Assembly (NCBI GenBank): GCA_015680685.1
Contig: MNCI01024146.1
Coordinates: forward strand, 28,257-92,256
Direction of reading: 5' to 3'
Length of the DNA stretch: 64,000 bases
Source of the DNA: Gnetum montanum
Lineage: Eukaryota > Streptophyta > Gnetopsida > Gnetales > Gnetaceae
The number at the start of each line of letters is the position of its first letter. Position 1 is the stretch's first letter. The notes under the pieces are model-generated. The model searched no databases. It was not told the origin of the DNA and saw nothing but the letters and a program-made list of their open reading frames with translations. A program made the translations under genes and the position numbers. Shown piece after piece: positions 44,311 through 56,348 of this stretch.

Positions 44311-46055
44311 CACATGGAATCTTCTCAGATCAAAGCAGCATTGCCCATTTCTGACCTTAATGCTGAAATCTCAAATCTTGTGACCGCAACTGAACCCATA
44401 GTCACCATTGGAGAGATGAATCCTCAAGGGCCAACTCACTAGTCACTTAGGTTACAAGGCAAGGATCCTACATATATAATTCTCACCCTAGAATAATACA
44501 ACTTCATTTGCATAAAGATCCAATCTAACCTGCCCATTGATCACATGGAAATGGAAGCAAAACGACATTATGAACTCATCTATAAGGGAGGCCACAACTT
44601 TATCCCTTTGGCATATGACATGATTCCCCTCTCTGAATCCCATCATAATCTCATATCCTAGCTCCTCATGGTAAGGAATCAAACCTTACGGCAACCCACC
44701 GTAGAGCCTCAAAACAGAGACGAGAAAGATGATTTCGCAGCTCAATCCAAACATGGAGATTCGTACCAAACTATCAGTCCTCTTACATATGTGAATCCAT
44801 TAATCCACCCTTTCATGGGAGAGACTATGCCTCTTCACACATTTACAAGCACTCAAGCACTTGTTTCTCAATAGGAAGCACCCACCCCCATTCCTGCTTT
44901 TCCTATGACCAACACCCAATTCAATGTATCCATCCTTGTTATTCCTCAGGTCACCACGTTACCCTCTCTCCTACAAGTACAACCCCAACAACTCTCCTCT
45001 CAAGTTAATATAGGAGCAACCTTCCAACCCTAAATAATTTGGATGCCATCCATGATACCCACTTCTACAACCACCCATTACATACCATGAGTGCAAATCC
45101 AAGGACCACACTTCACTACTTCAACTCAACAGGTTCAGGGTGTTTCCTCACAACTTGTAATAGGGTAGTGGCCCATACTTGTCATTCAACAACATCAACC
45201 TATTCACTACAGCATACCACCCATTGCAATCCCATATGTGAATGCCCCTCAAATACAACCATCAACAACCTTGCAGTCATATTTTGCACAAATCACACAA
45301 CAATCTAACTATCACCACATGCAATCTAACCAACCATCCAATCCACCTAATGCTCAAGAATGGGAAAATTCTAGAAAGATGATGCAAGTGTTAACCAATG
45401 AAGTAAAGCACCTTAAAATTGCAAGCACTGAAGAAGTCAAGGTATTGGACTTCTATCAAGATGATCCGATTAGCTCTTCAATGCCACCATTGACTTTACC
45501 AAAAGGAATTTCACTGCTATAATTGACCAAGTATAACGGAGAGCGAGATCCAAATGCTCACCTAGTGACATTCCAATTAGATTGTCTCTTACTTCAAGCA
45601 TGGTCTCATGCAATCCTACATGTGTTCGCCATGTCCTTAACTGGGAAATCCTTAGACTAGTACAGAGCTCTACTGCGTAACTCCATATCCTCTCTAGAGG
45701 ATTTGTTACATCAATTAGTTACCTATTTTAAGTATAACTTGAAGTTTGAAGCCACACTAGACAATATAATCCAAATAAAACAAGTGCCATTAGAGCCTGT
45801 ACAAAAATTCATCCAAAGATGGAGTGCTGCCCTTAACAAACTTCACGAGCCTATCTTAGAAACGTATTTACTTACAATCCTCAAGACATACAAGACATAC
45901 AACGTATGATTCATAGAGGTGAGATAGTCTTTAACAAAGCCAACCTAGTAAGACCTCAAAATTAGTCTATGGGAGTCTACAAAGATCCTCTTAACACCAA
46001 AGAGTCACCCTATGTGATTAACACCATCCATGTCGGCAATGAACAAGACATCCCA
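44311..46055 (+). pseudogene. gag (element D)
   Basis: Tat-type Gag remnant beginning near MESSQIKAALPISDLNAEI at 44311. A Pro/Thr/Gln-rich middle leads to a conserved capsid-like domain: MPPLTLPKGISLL at 45481, then KYNGERDPNAHLVTFQ, and FKYNLKFEATLDNIIQIKQV with EPVQKFIQRWSAALNKL at 45703-45909. The spacing fits the retrotransposon gag domain (PF03732-type). Several TAG and TGA stops break it. No zinc knuckle was recognised. Confidence 0.7.
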
Positions 46056-47510
46056 TGAAGGCCTTTTTTGATTTGTGTGCCTCCTGAAAGCGCATCTACG
46101 CTAACACCTCCACAAGCTTCTATTGCCACACACACATCTCCTATGCCACGAAAACCATTTGTCATCCAAGTACATCCTATGATTGTAAAAGAAAATGTGC
46201 CATTGTAAACTCAACCTACTCCATTTGTAATTCGGGTGCCGAAACACCCTGATGTGCAACCCCCGATAGTTTCCCTGTGATCCTCATGAGAACACCTTGC
46301 TGATACACTAACCAGGGAATGTCTGGCAAAAGAATGTCATGGTCATGAGTTAGGACTACCAAAATCCACACCACTGAATGCTATCTCTATGGTTCCAGTT
46401 ACTAATTAGCCTAGCAAGAGTCATCAAGACAAAAACTCAGGAGTGTCTAGTGTCCCAAACCTAACAGCTACAGTTAATAATGCAAAAACTCTTCCTCGAG
46501 AGATAAAATTGTTGGGTCAAATGGATCACATCTCAACAAATAAAAACATTCCAAATAGCAAATATTTGGCCAGTGCCCTAACCTAGGTTACACAAGCCTT
46601 AAAGAAAAAGAACAACTCTCTAAGCCTATATGACCTGGTAATGACGTCCTTGGTACATTGGGAAGCTCTAGTGTGTATCTTGACTTCAATCCCTATTAGT
46701 GAAGCCCTTCCTGTAAATGAACCATTTATTTACATCATATTTTCTCCACATCAAGAATCAAGGTCCACATCTTTAGGATTTCATGCCAATGATATTAAAC
46801 AAAACAAAAAAATGGGAGAGGTCACTACCACCCCTATGTTTATAACGATACAAATTAACCAATTTAAGATACATAGGGTGCATGTTGATGACGGAGCGGC
46901 AACAAATGTAATACCTTTTCTTGTCATTGAACGACTGGGCCTCGTGAAACAAATACGACCAACGATAACATCATTCTTGAAATCTTTCAGTGGTTCTCAT
47001 GTCATGGTAAAAGGCATGATTACCCTGGATTTCATAGTAGGGGACCAGTTCCCCACATCGGATGAATTCGTAGTCATGGATGAGATGCTAGGATTCAATC
47101 TAATTTTGGGATGGCCTTGGTTAGCTCAACTAAAAGCTATATCCTCACCAATTCATCAAGAAATTCACCTACCTTATGAGGGCAGTGAAATCGTCATACA
47201 TGGGGATGCAGCAACATCGCTTACTTCCTCACACGTAGGAATGAACCAAGGGTCAGAGGTCGAACTCTCTAAACCTAAGCAAGAAACCACTAGTAAAACC
47301 ATAGACATTGGTCAATCTCGAACCTGAAACCTTCCTAAAATAGAAGAAGCATTAGAAGATGCAGACATAGGAGCCATTCCTACAGATGTCTCTTGGTTAG
47401 AACTACCCTTTGACGTATCCAGTGCGGGGGATGGCAAGTATAAGATCATGCAGCAAATTATGAAAATTAAAGAAATAGATCAGAAACTAGAATGAACCAT
47501 CAAACATCCA
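46056..47510 (+). pseudogene. Aspartic protease and flanks (element D)
   Basis: The frame at 46641-47327 (228 codons) is one of the longest open in the window. After TPMFITIQINQFKIHRVHVD comes DDGAATNVIPFLVIERLGL, the retropepsin active site with its Asp kept, then GSHVMVKGMITLDFIVGDQF and FNLILGWPWLAQLKAI (the ILGRPWL motif with Arg to Trp). It would process the polyprotein. The region before it (46056-46640) is linker-like with stops. Confidence 0.75.
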
Positions 47511-48345
47511 GAATGTTGTTAAATTACCAAACGTCTGCAATGACGTTAAAATAGCCATGGTCAGAAATGACCGGTTCTTTTAAATTCACTGAAACAACTA
47601 CAGTCTCCTCCCTTTCTTTGACAGAGATGCAATAGTCCATCATGACTTTAAACTAATATGTGTGGCCTGAAATGGCTTTAAACTAGAGCATAATACATTA
47701 CCAATGTACCAAAACTTTGCTACGTCATTATTGTTTACATTTTGCAAATTACAATTTTCGTTTATTTTATGTTTACCAAACACAATTCTAGTTTACAATT
47801 ACGTTCACAAATAAACTTGAAAAAGAATATATATATATATAATACGGAGTGTTAACATGGCAATAGGATTACGACATATTACACCATGATCATGTTACAT
47901 CTGTCCTCACACATTCCAAAAACAACGAAACTAGCCAAAAAACCTGAAAAGATTGATAAGACTAACAAGCCAAATTATGCATTAGTATTATGAGGGGGCT
48001 AGTCCCCAAACTCCTCTACATCATCAGCTCCCGTCCCACTAGGGCCAGCCTCACCACCATATCCCTATAACAAAAAAACAACAAAATAAGTAAACACAAA
48101 CAAACAGATTAAAAAGGAAAAATACTAAAAAAAAATTTCTTACAAATTAATTATTTACACAAAAACTCAGCAGTTAATAGTACGATATACACCTACGTAT
48201 AACATAAAAAATAGCAAGGATATCACTGGCCCGGTATGGCCTAAAACTGCCGTTACATTCCACAATTTTGTTAGACTAATCATGTGAAACTCATCTATGT
48301 TTAAAACCTTCTTCATCTAGAAAATGTTATTCACTTCACTCTCAG
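47511..48345 (+). other. Ogre-like spacer (candidate intron) between protease and RT of D
   Basis: About 0.8 kb without plus-strand coding between protease and the RT frame. Ogre elements are known to have an intron here. A good acceptor-like run, CACTTCACTCTCAG, ends near 48344, shortly before the RT-side frame; a donor was not fixed. The interval has scattered copies of the ATGACnTTAAACTAG-type motif and an antisense exon-like piece at 47985-48068. Confidence 0.45.
47985..48068 (-). other. Antisense exon-like segment inside the D spacer
   Basis: On the minus strand a textbook 3' splice site (T-rich tract ending GTTATAG at about 48069) is followed by GYGGEAGPSGTGADDVEEFG and a stop. The patch is GC-rich in an AT-rich surround and reads like a last exon with an acidic Gly/Ser tail. 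No family is recognised and no earlier exon was found. Confidence 0.3.
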
Positions 48346-50060
48346 TTTAAATTGGTAGGAGAAACACCATGGCAACCAAGAATAACTTATCAACATTGTC
48401 TCTCAACGGACTACATGGAGAAGTAACAAGGATAATCAATCTCGAATCCTTGGATCTAGACCCATCCACCTACACAAATTTAATAGCATCCACTCAAGAA
48501 ATGTCAGACTGGTCTAAAAACATGATGAGGACTCTAAATCTAGAGGTCAATAATATCACTAAAGATCCTCTTACTAAAGTCTCTATTACCACTTCCAATG
48601 ATAAAACTAGAACATTAAAATTAAGTGCCTTACCAGACACACAACTCACTAGTGATATCACTCAGGTTTTGAAAGACAACATAAAGATGTTTGCATGGTC
48701 TTATACTAACATGCCAGGGTTGGACCCTCGAATCGTCCAACATAACATCATCCTTGATGAAAAAATTAAACCAGTGAAACAGAAAGCATGAAAGGTTAGA
48801 CTTGAGGTAGTATTAGCAGTCCATGATGAAATCACAAAGCTCTATCAAGCTAGTTTCATCCAGGTTGTTGACTATTCTGACTGGATATCAAACATTGTTG
48901 TAGTCCATCAGAAAAATGGTAGTATACGCATATGCATTGACTTCCATGATCTTAATACAGCCACCATAAAGGATGACTTCCCGCTACCCAACATCGATCA
49001 ACTTATTGACACAACTGTTGGGCATGCATTGTTATCCTTTATGGATGGATTTTTGGGATACAACCAAATAAGAATCAATCCAGAGCATCAACTCATATCA
49101 ACCTTCATGACATCTTGGGGTACATTATGATATACAATGATGTCGTTTGGCCTTAAAAATATAGGTGCTACATATCAACGAGTAATGACAATCATATTTA
49201 GTGATTAAATGCTTAATTTGCTCAACGATTATGTAGATGACATTGTGGTCAAGTCGAAAAAAACCGACCAACACATAAAGGATCTAGTCTTAGTGCTCAA
49301 ATATTGTCTCAAACATGACCTCAGACTTAACCCAAAGAAATGTGTCTTTGGAGTTAAAACAGACAAAATGCTTGGCTTCATAGTCTTTAAAACAGGGATA
49401 CAAGTAGACCCCAATAAGGTTAAAGCAATAACTAGTATGCAACCACCTAGGAACCTTACCAAACTACGTGGTCTATAGGGTAGACTGCAATTCATCAGAT
49501 GCTTTATCACAAAACTGACAGATAAGTTGAAACTGATGCAACACTTACTGTGAAAAATGTACATTTCTAGTGGACTCAATAGTGCCAGGAAGCATTTGAA
49601 AACATAAAAATGGAGCTATCTCAACTGCCAATAGTTCATCCCCTACAAAGTGATAAACCTTTTTACATCTACCTTGCAACATCTAATTCATATATTGCAT
49701 CCATGCTTTGCCAAAAATGAGAAGATGGAATCGACATCCCCATGTACTATTTAAGCCATGCCTTAATTACCTACGAAAAAAGATACAATGACTTGGAGAG
49801 ATCATGTCTTGCCCTAGTCTTTTCCTTGAAGAAGTGGTGACATTATCTCTTCCATAACCAAGTCTATATCATTTGCAAAGATAATGTGCTTTGATCTATC
49901 ACTAACAACATCTATGATTCAAGTAGGATAGCTAGATGGAAAGCGATGATTGCTAAGTTTGACCTACTCTATGTAACTCAATCCTCTACTAAAGGTCAGG
50001 CAGTAGTTAATCAATTGACCGCTTCACCAACACAAGATCAAGTGACAATCAATCCCAAAT
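48346..50060 (+). pseudogene. Reverse transcriptase and RNase H (element D)
   Basis: An N-terminal frame at 48369-48791 leads to MFAWSYTNMPGLDPRIVQHN. RT continues past a TGA: SDWISNIVVVHQKNGSIRIC, FPLPNIDQLIDTTVGHALLS, FMDGFLGYNQIRINPEHQ. The catalytic box NDYVDDIVVKSK at 49230 is intact, followed by LRLNPKKCVFGVKTDKMLGF. The first RNase H follows (YYLSHALITYEKRYNDLERS, LALVFSLKKW). Few stops compared with B and C suggest a younger age. Confidence 0.85.
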
Positions 50061-50094
50061 TCCTTGATGAAAGCGTTAACAACATCAACACTGT

Positions 50095-50480
50095 GCCTGG
50101 TAGCTACGATGCAATCCTTTACTTTGATGGAGCTTCAACTTCCCGAGGAGGAAGTGCTACAGCCATCATAACGTATCCCTCTAGAGAAATTTGACCCTTT
50201 GCCTATTGACTAACCTTCCCTTGCATCAACAACGTGGTAGAGTATGAAGGTTTTCTTAGAGGTCTTATAGCAGCAGTAACTTCAAGAATCACATGTCTTG
50301 TAGTTCGAAGTGACTCACAGTTAGTAATCAATCAAGTCATAGAGTTTTACGCATGCAAGACTTCTCATTTGCAACCATACTGTGACCTAACTAAACACTT
50401 GCTAAAATAATTGATCAACATAGATGTGCAACAGAAAATACCATCGTCGATGCACTTGCTACACTAGCCTTAAACATGAC
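50095..50480 (+). pseudogene. Second, archaeal-type RNase H (element D)
   Basis: After a linker the frame reads YDAILYFDGASTSRGGSATA, then INNVVEYEGFLRGLIAAVTS and LVVRSDSQLVINQV. These are the D..., E..., D... blocks of archaeal-type RNase H (aRNH) that Tat-lineage elements carry in addition to their own RNase H. Catalytic Asp, Glu and Asp look present; a TGA at about 50192 and a later shift break it. Confidence 0.75.
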
Positions 50481-50699
50481 ACCTGAAATGTTCCACACGT
50501 TGCCTAGTTCTATAACAAATTGTGCCAAACCTATAACTGACACTCTCGAAGAAATTCCCATAACGTCCATCAGCACTACACAAGCAATAGAATGGTATGA
50601 TGACATAAAAGAGTACCTTCAATAAGGCAAACCACCACAACATTTGACATGTGCCCAAAAGGACTTAGTGCAAAAATGCTCTCAATGATATGCATTAAT

Positions 50700-51830
50700 A
50701 GGACACATTATGTCGCAAATCCTATGAAGAAATCCTGTTGATGTGCGTCAGTAGCATCGATGGTCAAACAATTGTAGAGCAAGTTCACGAAGGACTTTGT
50801 GGAGGGCACATAGCACCAAAAGCAATGGCAATAAAAATTAGATGTTTGGGCTATTACTAACTACACATGGAGTACGATTGCTTCTCCAGGGTTAGGAAAT
50901 GCAACATTTTCTAAAGGAATAGTAACCTAATACATGTGCCACCTAATGAATTGCATACTGCACAAATCAGATGGCCATTCCAAAAATGGGGATTAGACAT
51001 CATTGGGATGATAACACCACCATCTTTAGCAGGACATAGCTTCATCATCACTGCAACCGAATATTTTAAAAAATGGGTAGAAGCTATCCCCCTTAGGAAA
51101 ACCATGTCTAAACATGTTTGCAAATTCATAATAGAAAACATTGTGACCCACTTTGGTATCCCGATGACCATAGTCACCGATAATGGGCCATAGTTTAGCA
51201 GTACAGATACTAAAAGCTTCTCTAAAAACCTAGGTATTAAACACTCATTTTCATCACCATATTACCTGTAGAGAAATGGTCAAGCAGAGTCTATGAACAA
51301 AATAGTCATCATAGTGCTCAAAACAATGTTGAATCAGAGCAAGAGATGATGGAATGAGCAGTTAATCTATGCATTATGGGCATACTGGAAAATGCATCAA
51401 ACGTCCACAAGTAAAATACTATATAGCCTTGTATATGGGCCTGAAGCTATGTTACCTTTGGAGTTACAGGTTCCCTTGTTGTGGATAACACTCTCTAGCA
51501 TCCTCGATGAAAGCCAAAACAACGAGCTACGCATTGCTGACCTTGACTCGGTGGAGGAAGAAAGGGTACGAGCACTTGATCAAATTGAATGGTATCAAAA
51601 ACAAAAATGGAGATGGCATCAACATGATCCACAGAAGCGCCCAATCAAGGAAGGTGACCTAGTTCTTAAGGTGGTTTGCAAACACTTGGAAAAATTCTCA
51701 GCTAACTGGGAAGGGCCTTACTTAGTCGCTAAGGCATACGATAACAGAGCACTACGAATCACATGTACCTGAAACCATACTATGTATGATGAGCTTAAGG
51801 TATGTCACGGTCCTAGCATCATGACCTAAA
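50700..51830 (+). pseudogene. Integrase (element D)
   Basis: Zinc region remnant (HEGLCGGHIAPKAMA), then the core: WPFQKWGLDIIGMITPPSLA, FGIPMTIVTDNGP and GQAESMNKIVI, so all three catalytic residues D, D, E are present. The C-terminal part at 51392-51772 is open for 126 codons (VYGPEAMLPLELQVP, ...GDLVLKVVCKHLEKFSANWE then GPYLVAKAY). TAG stops directly after DNGP and in the helix following break it. No chromodomain follows, as expected for Tat. Confidence 0.85.
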
Positions 51831-52116
51831 ACTGATACCACAGAACAGTCTGGGAACTATGCCTTAAAACTAGCACAACATAACATCTTGGTGTCATGAC
51901 AGTAAACTGACACCATAAAGTTCTATCTGGTATGACAATAAACTTCCATTCTTGTCCACTAGAGTCCACTAAGACTATAAACTAGCTTGTCTCTTCAGAG
52001 TCTGCCATGACTATAAAATAGCACTGCATCATCTGCTGCAATGATAAATTGGTGACGTCCAAAGGATTATGACATGAAACTAATTCACAAAAGTCCGCTA
52101 AGACTACAAACTGATG
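51820..52116 (+). repeat. Degenerate ~37-bp minisatellite after D integrase
   Basis: A motif of the type YATGACTATAAACTAGC recurs at about 51822, 51858, 51895, 51932, 51970 and 52007, spaced 36-38 bp, with weaker copies at 52041, 52068 and 52099. Single copies also occur in the protease-RT spacer (47539, 47640, 47671, 48233). Confidence 0.65.
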
Positions 52117-53300
52117 ATATCCTCAACAACCTAGCATTATTTGAAAAGACATGTTGATGCAATTGACTATCTGTGCTCCCCAAAAACCTACTACATGATT
52201 TGTCACATAGACCTTGATAAAGCTGATGTTGTTCAAGATTTTGTTTGCCTTGAAACTTCACATGATGACTCCATTCCATCAGCTACATTCAAGTTTAAAG
52301 TGTTTAGCTAACTGAGTCATTTGTGATTTTATTGTCCCCTTGGAGTTGTCTTTGCAGGATGACATGTCTGAGGCATTCATGCATAGATGAACTTCATCAT
52401 GAAGATAGGGTATCATGTTCTTCCTGATGCATGCAACTAGTTTAATCAATCCGTTCGTAAGTACATCCCTGACTCCTGATACATTTTGTATCCCCCATCA
52501 TGCCCCCTTATCCTGCTCAATTGCATTCCTTGGATACATTGTATCCTACTCACCCAAAGCTATTGATACACTATTGCACACTATGATTCTCTAACCAATT
52601 GCAACGCAAAACACAATGCGTGGTACACGATACCAATGCAAGTGCATGAGCATGAGCACAGCACTAAAAAGCAAGCTCTTTCAAAAATACCAAAGAGAAA
52701 GAGAGAAAGATAAAAGAAAAAGAAAGACAAAATAAAGAAAAAATAAAAAAAGAACACAAAAAGAAAAAGAAAAAGAAAAAAAAGGTTAAAGAGAAGAATG
52801 CTCAAAAAAAAAGTCTTCATGAGCCCATTGACATCATAGACTAAAAACCATTGGCTCTTCTCATACAAGCCCTAGGCAAGAAGGTAGTTATCTTGGGAAA
52901 ACATTCATGTCTCAAATGATCATGTTGCACATCATCATGTGGATTAGTCTATTTATAACAGACTCCCTTAAACATGACACAAGGGTTCCATTTCTCAAAA
53001 GAATGCACCTCTTATGCCTTGGTTCCAAGTATACTAAACACTGGCTGTTGACAAGGACCAAAAAAAACTGGATCATTCACATGAGAGCATTCCTCTCCCA
53101 TAGTTCAAAAAATGACATCCTTTGATCAATTCCTAATCCCCCCATCTACAACCTTCTTAAACTAAATTTCCCTCAATCCAATGTACTTTTGAACACGGTG
53201 CAATGACATCCAACCAGAGGCCCACGGACAATGCTTGATGCCTAGTTGATCGAGGTGTTTTGTACTTCTTTGTCAATGCCTCTTGGGTGGATTCCTCCAT
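52117..53300 (+). other. 3' untranslated region of element D
   Basis: No gene. A purine-rich block (A/G, with AAAGAAAAAG words) covers about 52680-52795 and opens a meaningless Phe/Leu frame on the minus strand. Confidence 0.55.
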
Positions 53301-53302
53301 AT

Positions 53303-53321
53303 CTCAACAAAGAGGGACAAA
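53303..53321 (+). promoter_or_regulatory. Polypurine tract of element D
   Basis: CAACAAAGAGGGACAAA lies directly before the LTR start TGAAACACC. Confidence 0.65.
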
Positions 53322-54774
53322 TGAAACACCAAAAAATTTCAGCTTAACACTTTGAAATGAGAAAAACCCTATGCTTCAACATCCAGAAGTTCAAAAATTA
53401 GACTAATGTACATGAATCTTGTCATGCACGCCAAGGCCATCCTCAAGTCATGCTACCAGCATACGTGCAGTGTGTGTACAGTGTGCACACAACATGTGTA
53501 ACGTTTAGAGCCTTCAAATTAGTTTAAAATGGTCCTAATTTGAATGGGCAAGGCCCCCTCGGGGCCCACTGATGATTACTCCAAGTTTCAACATCCAGAA
53601 CCCAAGGTTTCAAGTCAAACTCATGCAAATCTTACTACTCACGCTGAGGTCACGCCCAGGTCACACTACCAGCGTGAGTCCAGCATGAGTACAGCGTGAG
53701 TAACTTTCAAAGCCTTAAAATAAAGCTGAAACGATATGAATCCAAGGAATGCAAGACACCTTTGAAGTTTTCTAATGATCATTGCAACTCCCAGCCTCAA
53801 AACTTTAGATTTTTGGCCTAAAACCACACAGTCCTATCATTTATGCCATAGTCATGCTAGGGTCACACCCAGGTCATGCTAACAGTGTGAGTCTAGTGTA
53901 GGTTAACAAAAATGATCCAAATTAGGTAGTGTCAAGCTTGGTTTTCAACATGAACTCCACTTCTAGGATAAGCAACAGCTGTACTTGAAAATAGGCCACA
54001 AAAATCAAAAATTTGGGCATGAAACCTCACATTTTGGCTCACTCACGCCTAGGTCACGTTAAGGTCATGCTAACAGTGTCAGCCCAGTGTGAGCTACCAA
54101 AAGTGGCCTAAATTCAAGCACAAACAGGCTCAAATTTAGCATGCAATTCATCCCCAAGGTCAGGTAGTAGTTACACTTGAAAGACAGGTCTCAAAGATCA
54201 ATATTTGATGTGAAATGTACCACCACAACTTGCTCATGCTAGGGTCATGCTGAGGTCACGCCCAGCTCACGCTGGCAGTGTGAGCCCAAATAAAAGCACT
54301 CCAGATGCACAATGAGGATACTCAAGGACATGATCGACTCATGTTGGCAGCCTCGATGAAGCAAAAACATCTCCAACAGCCATAGGACCACTCATGTCAG
54401 CACCCTGCAATAGCTAGTTCATGGATCGGGAAGTTCAAAGTGAGCTAGAATCAAGATCTCTTGTTGTACACTATCATTTTATTGTAAATTTGCAACATTT
54501 GTGAGCTTTTCAAGCTCTTACACTTCAAATTGTATACATGAGCATAATGTAAATTAATACAAATTTTAAGATACAATGTATCCAATTTAGAATGTAGTCT
54601 GCCTATATATGTCTAGTTCACACATAGCTCTACATTGAACACTTGTCACACGATCCATTTTTCTCTCATCTCAGAGCCATTGACCCCATTCACGAATCCT
54701 ACTCCTGAGCCTAGAAAAATTTATAGATACCCTATTCATTGACATAAACAGGGTTGATAATTTCATATGGTACA
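53322..54774 (+). repeat. 3' LTR of element D
   Basis: 1453 bp, TGAAACACC...ATATGGTACA. It matches the 5' LTR but lacks about 430 bp between the CCTATTCATTGACAT segment and the terminal AATTTCnnnnGGTACA. The five internal repeats begin at about 53427, 53640, 53853, 54045 and 54235. Confidence 0.9.
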
Positions 54775-54779
54775 CTATC

Positions 54780-56335
54780 CCTTTTCTAAGAAAACGTATT
54801 AATGAATCGGTGCCTTAGTACTCTTTGAACCAAGGAAAGATTCAAAGGGATGAAAAAGGGTGTGACCTCAAGGGGATTCCATTCATTTGTGCTAGTTATT
54901 CTCTAGGGTACTTGGATGTTTTTCATAAATTCCTTTGCCATTTTTCTATCAACTAATATATCAGGAAGTTAACTAAATGAAATAACTCTTTGCATAGTAT
55001 GGTTCTCACAAAAAACACTGGTAAGAATTCAAAGCACACCCCTTAGACATAATAAAGAAACATGGGCTACAAGCATTGGTTATGGCACTGGAAAGACATG
55101 TTACCGATGCCTAAAGGTTCCCTCTAACTAAGGTCCTTTCTCACTTTCTACTACTCTATCTTTCTCTTCTTGGAATGGTGATGACTCTGTGGATGCATTC
55201 TTGTTACTTTGAGAGGTTGGGTTGGTCAAGTGTGTTGATGCAAGGTTATTGGATGTGATAGTTGAATCTAGATTTGGATAGAATTTTATTAAGTCACCTT
55301 AACCACATATGACACAAGGGACTTCACACCACCTTAACTTTGGGACTCCATCCCATTTTCTCCTCTCTTTCAGTATTGCTTTCCACATTCCACCTCATTG
55401 CCAGTTTTATGATAAGTCTACATCTTGGTTGATAAATTGTTAGTCTTTGGTAAAACTCTTGTGGATAATTTCTTAACCTTTGCTTCCATATGTCATTTTG
55501 AAAGCCTATGGACTCTTTGTTTTGTAGGTTTGTTAAGGCATTTAGGGCATGAGCTTGCTTTGGGGAGGACCCACTAACATTCCTTTTTAGTGCAATTTTT
55601 AAGCTCTTTCCCATGAATATTTCTCACAATCAACTATTTCTCATTCACCCCATCAATGACATCCATTTTTGCTTTTATTTTATTGGCTTCACCATTGTTA
55701 TTTCTCTTATCCTTCTTGTTCTTTAAATTTTTTCACCCTATTGCTACGAAAGGTTTGCTCTTAGTCATGGGGGCCTTGTCAGAAATTTTTTCATTCCATA
55801 ATTATCTTACCCCTACACCTTGGGTAGTTATTAGTCATAAACCTCTAACCTAGTATCTGCCATACCAACAACCTAGCCAATGTGCTTTATATTGAGGCAA
55901 GGTATTAGCTGCATTAGGTTTTATCTACCCTTGCTAATCCATGAGTGTGTTGTGTGTTAGATGAAAACTATACAAACAATGGATTGGGATAAGAGGGAGT
56001 ACTCAAGATGGACTGGAGCTAGAGCATTTACATAAGGAATAGGTTTGGACATGTGGCTATGGATGAACAATAGTGTGCATAGTTTTGACATCGATAGCAA
56101 TGTGCCTCATTTTCTCTCTTTCTCTCTCTCTTCAAGCTATCAAATCAGGGTCTAGATGTCATCTATGTACAGTGTTCACCACAATGGGCATGAACATAAA
56201 TGTTGTAATATATTTTTTGATCCATTCCTTGGGCACTTTAAGTCTTTCATCCTATGTCATTGTCAGTTATCATTCAGTCAATAATCCCATACATTCCAAA
56301 TATTTTGTAAAGAACTCGAGGATGAATTTTCATTT
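54780..56335 (+). other. Post-pol region of element B, right of D
   Basis: The first part (to about 55380) aligns by eye with A at 13600-14250 and C at 33200-33600 on the other strand. An internal polypurine-like motif, GCTCTTAGTCATGGGGGCC, lies at 55755-55773. The rest has no recognisable ORF3 apart from the last bases before the polypurine tract, so most of ORF3 is deleted or replaced. Confidence 0.5.
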
Positions 56336-56348
56336 AGTGATGGGGGTA
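56336..56348 (+). promoter_or_regulatory. Polypurine tract of element B
   Basis: AGTGATGGGGGTA precedes the LTR start TGATGAGC. Confidence 0.75.

Larger units (their letters stand above)
41934..54774 (+). mobile_element. Element D: Tat/Ogre-like Ty3 element nested in B
   Basis: A 12.8-kb plus-strand element with LTRs at 41934-43812 and 53322-54774 and a perfect target duplication CTATC (41929-41933 and 54775-54779). Order: gag, protease, spacer, RT, RNase H, second (archaeal-type) RNase H, integrase, repeat-bearing 3' region, polypurine tract. Two RNase H domains mark the Tat lineage; the spacer between protease and RT recalls the intron known in Ogre. It is the youngest of the three nested elements by position. 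Confidence 0.92.

Noticed and set aside
52581-52868. Minus-strand Phe/Leu-rich frame resembling a membrane protein
   Set aside because: It is the complement of a purine-rich A/G block in the D 3' region; composition alone explains it.
41934-54774. CRISPR-like array because of regularly spaced repeats in D
   Set aside because: The repeats are degenerate, within eukaryotic LTRs and a 3' region, with no spacer-repeat identity pattern; a plant nuclear origin makes CRISPR implausible.
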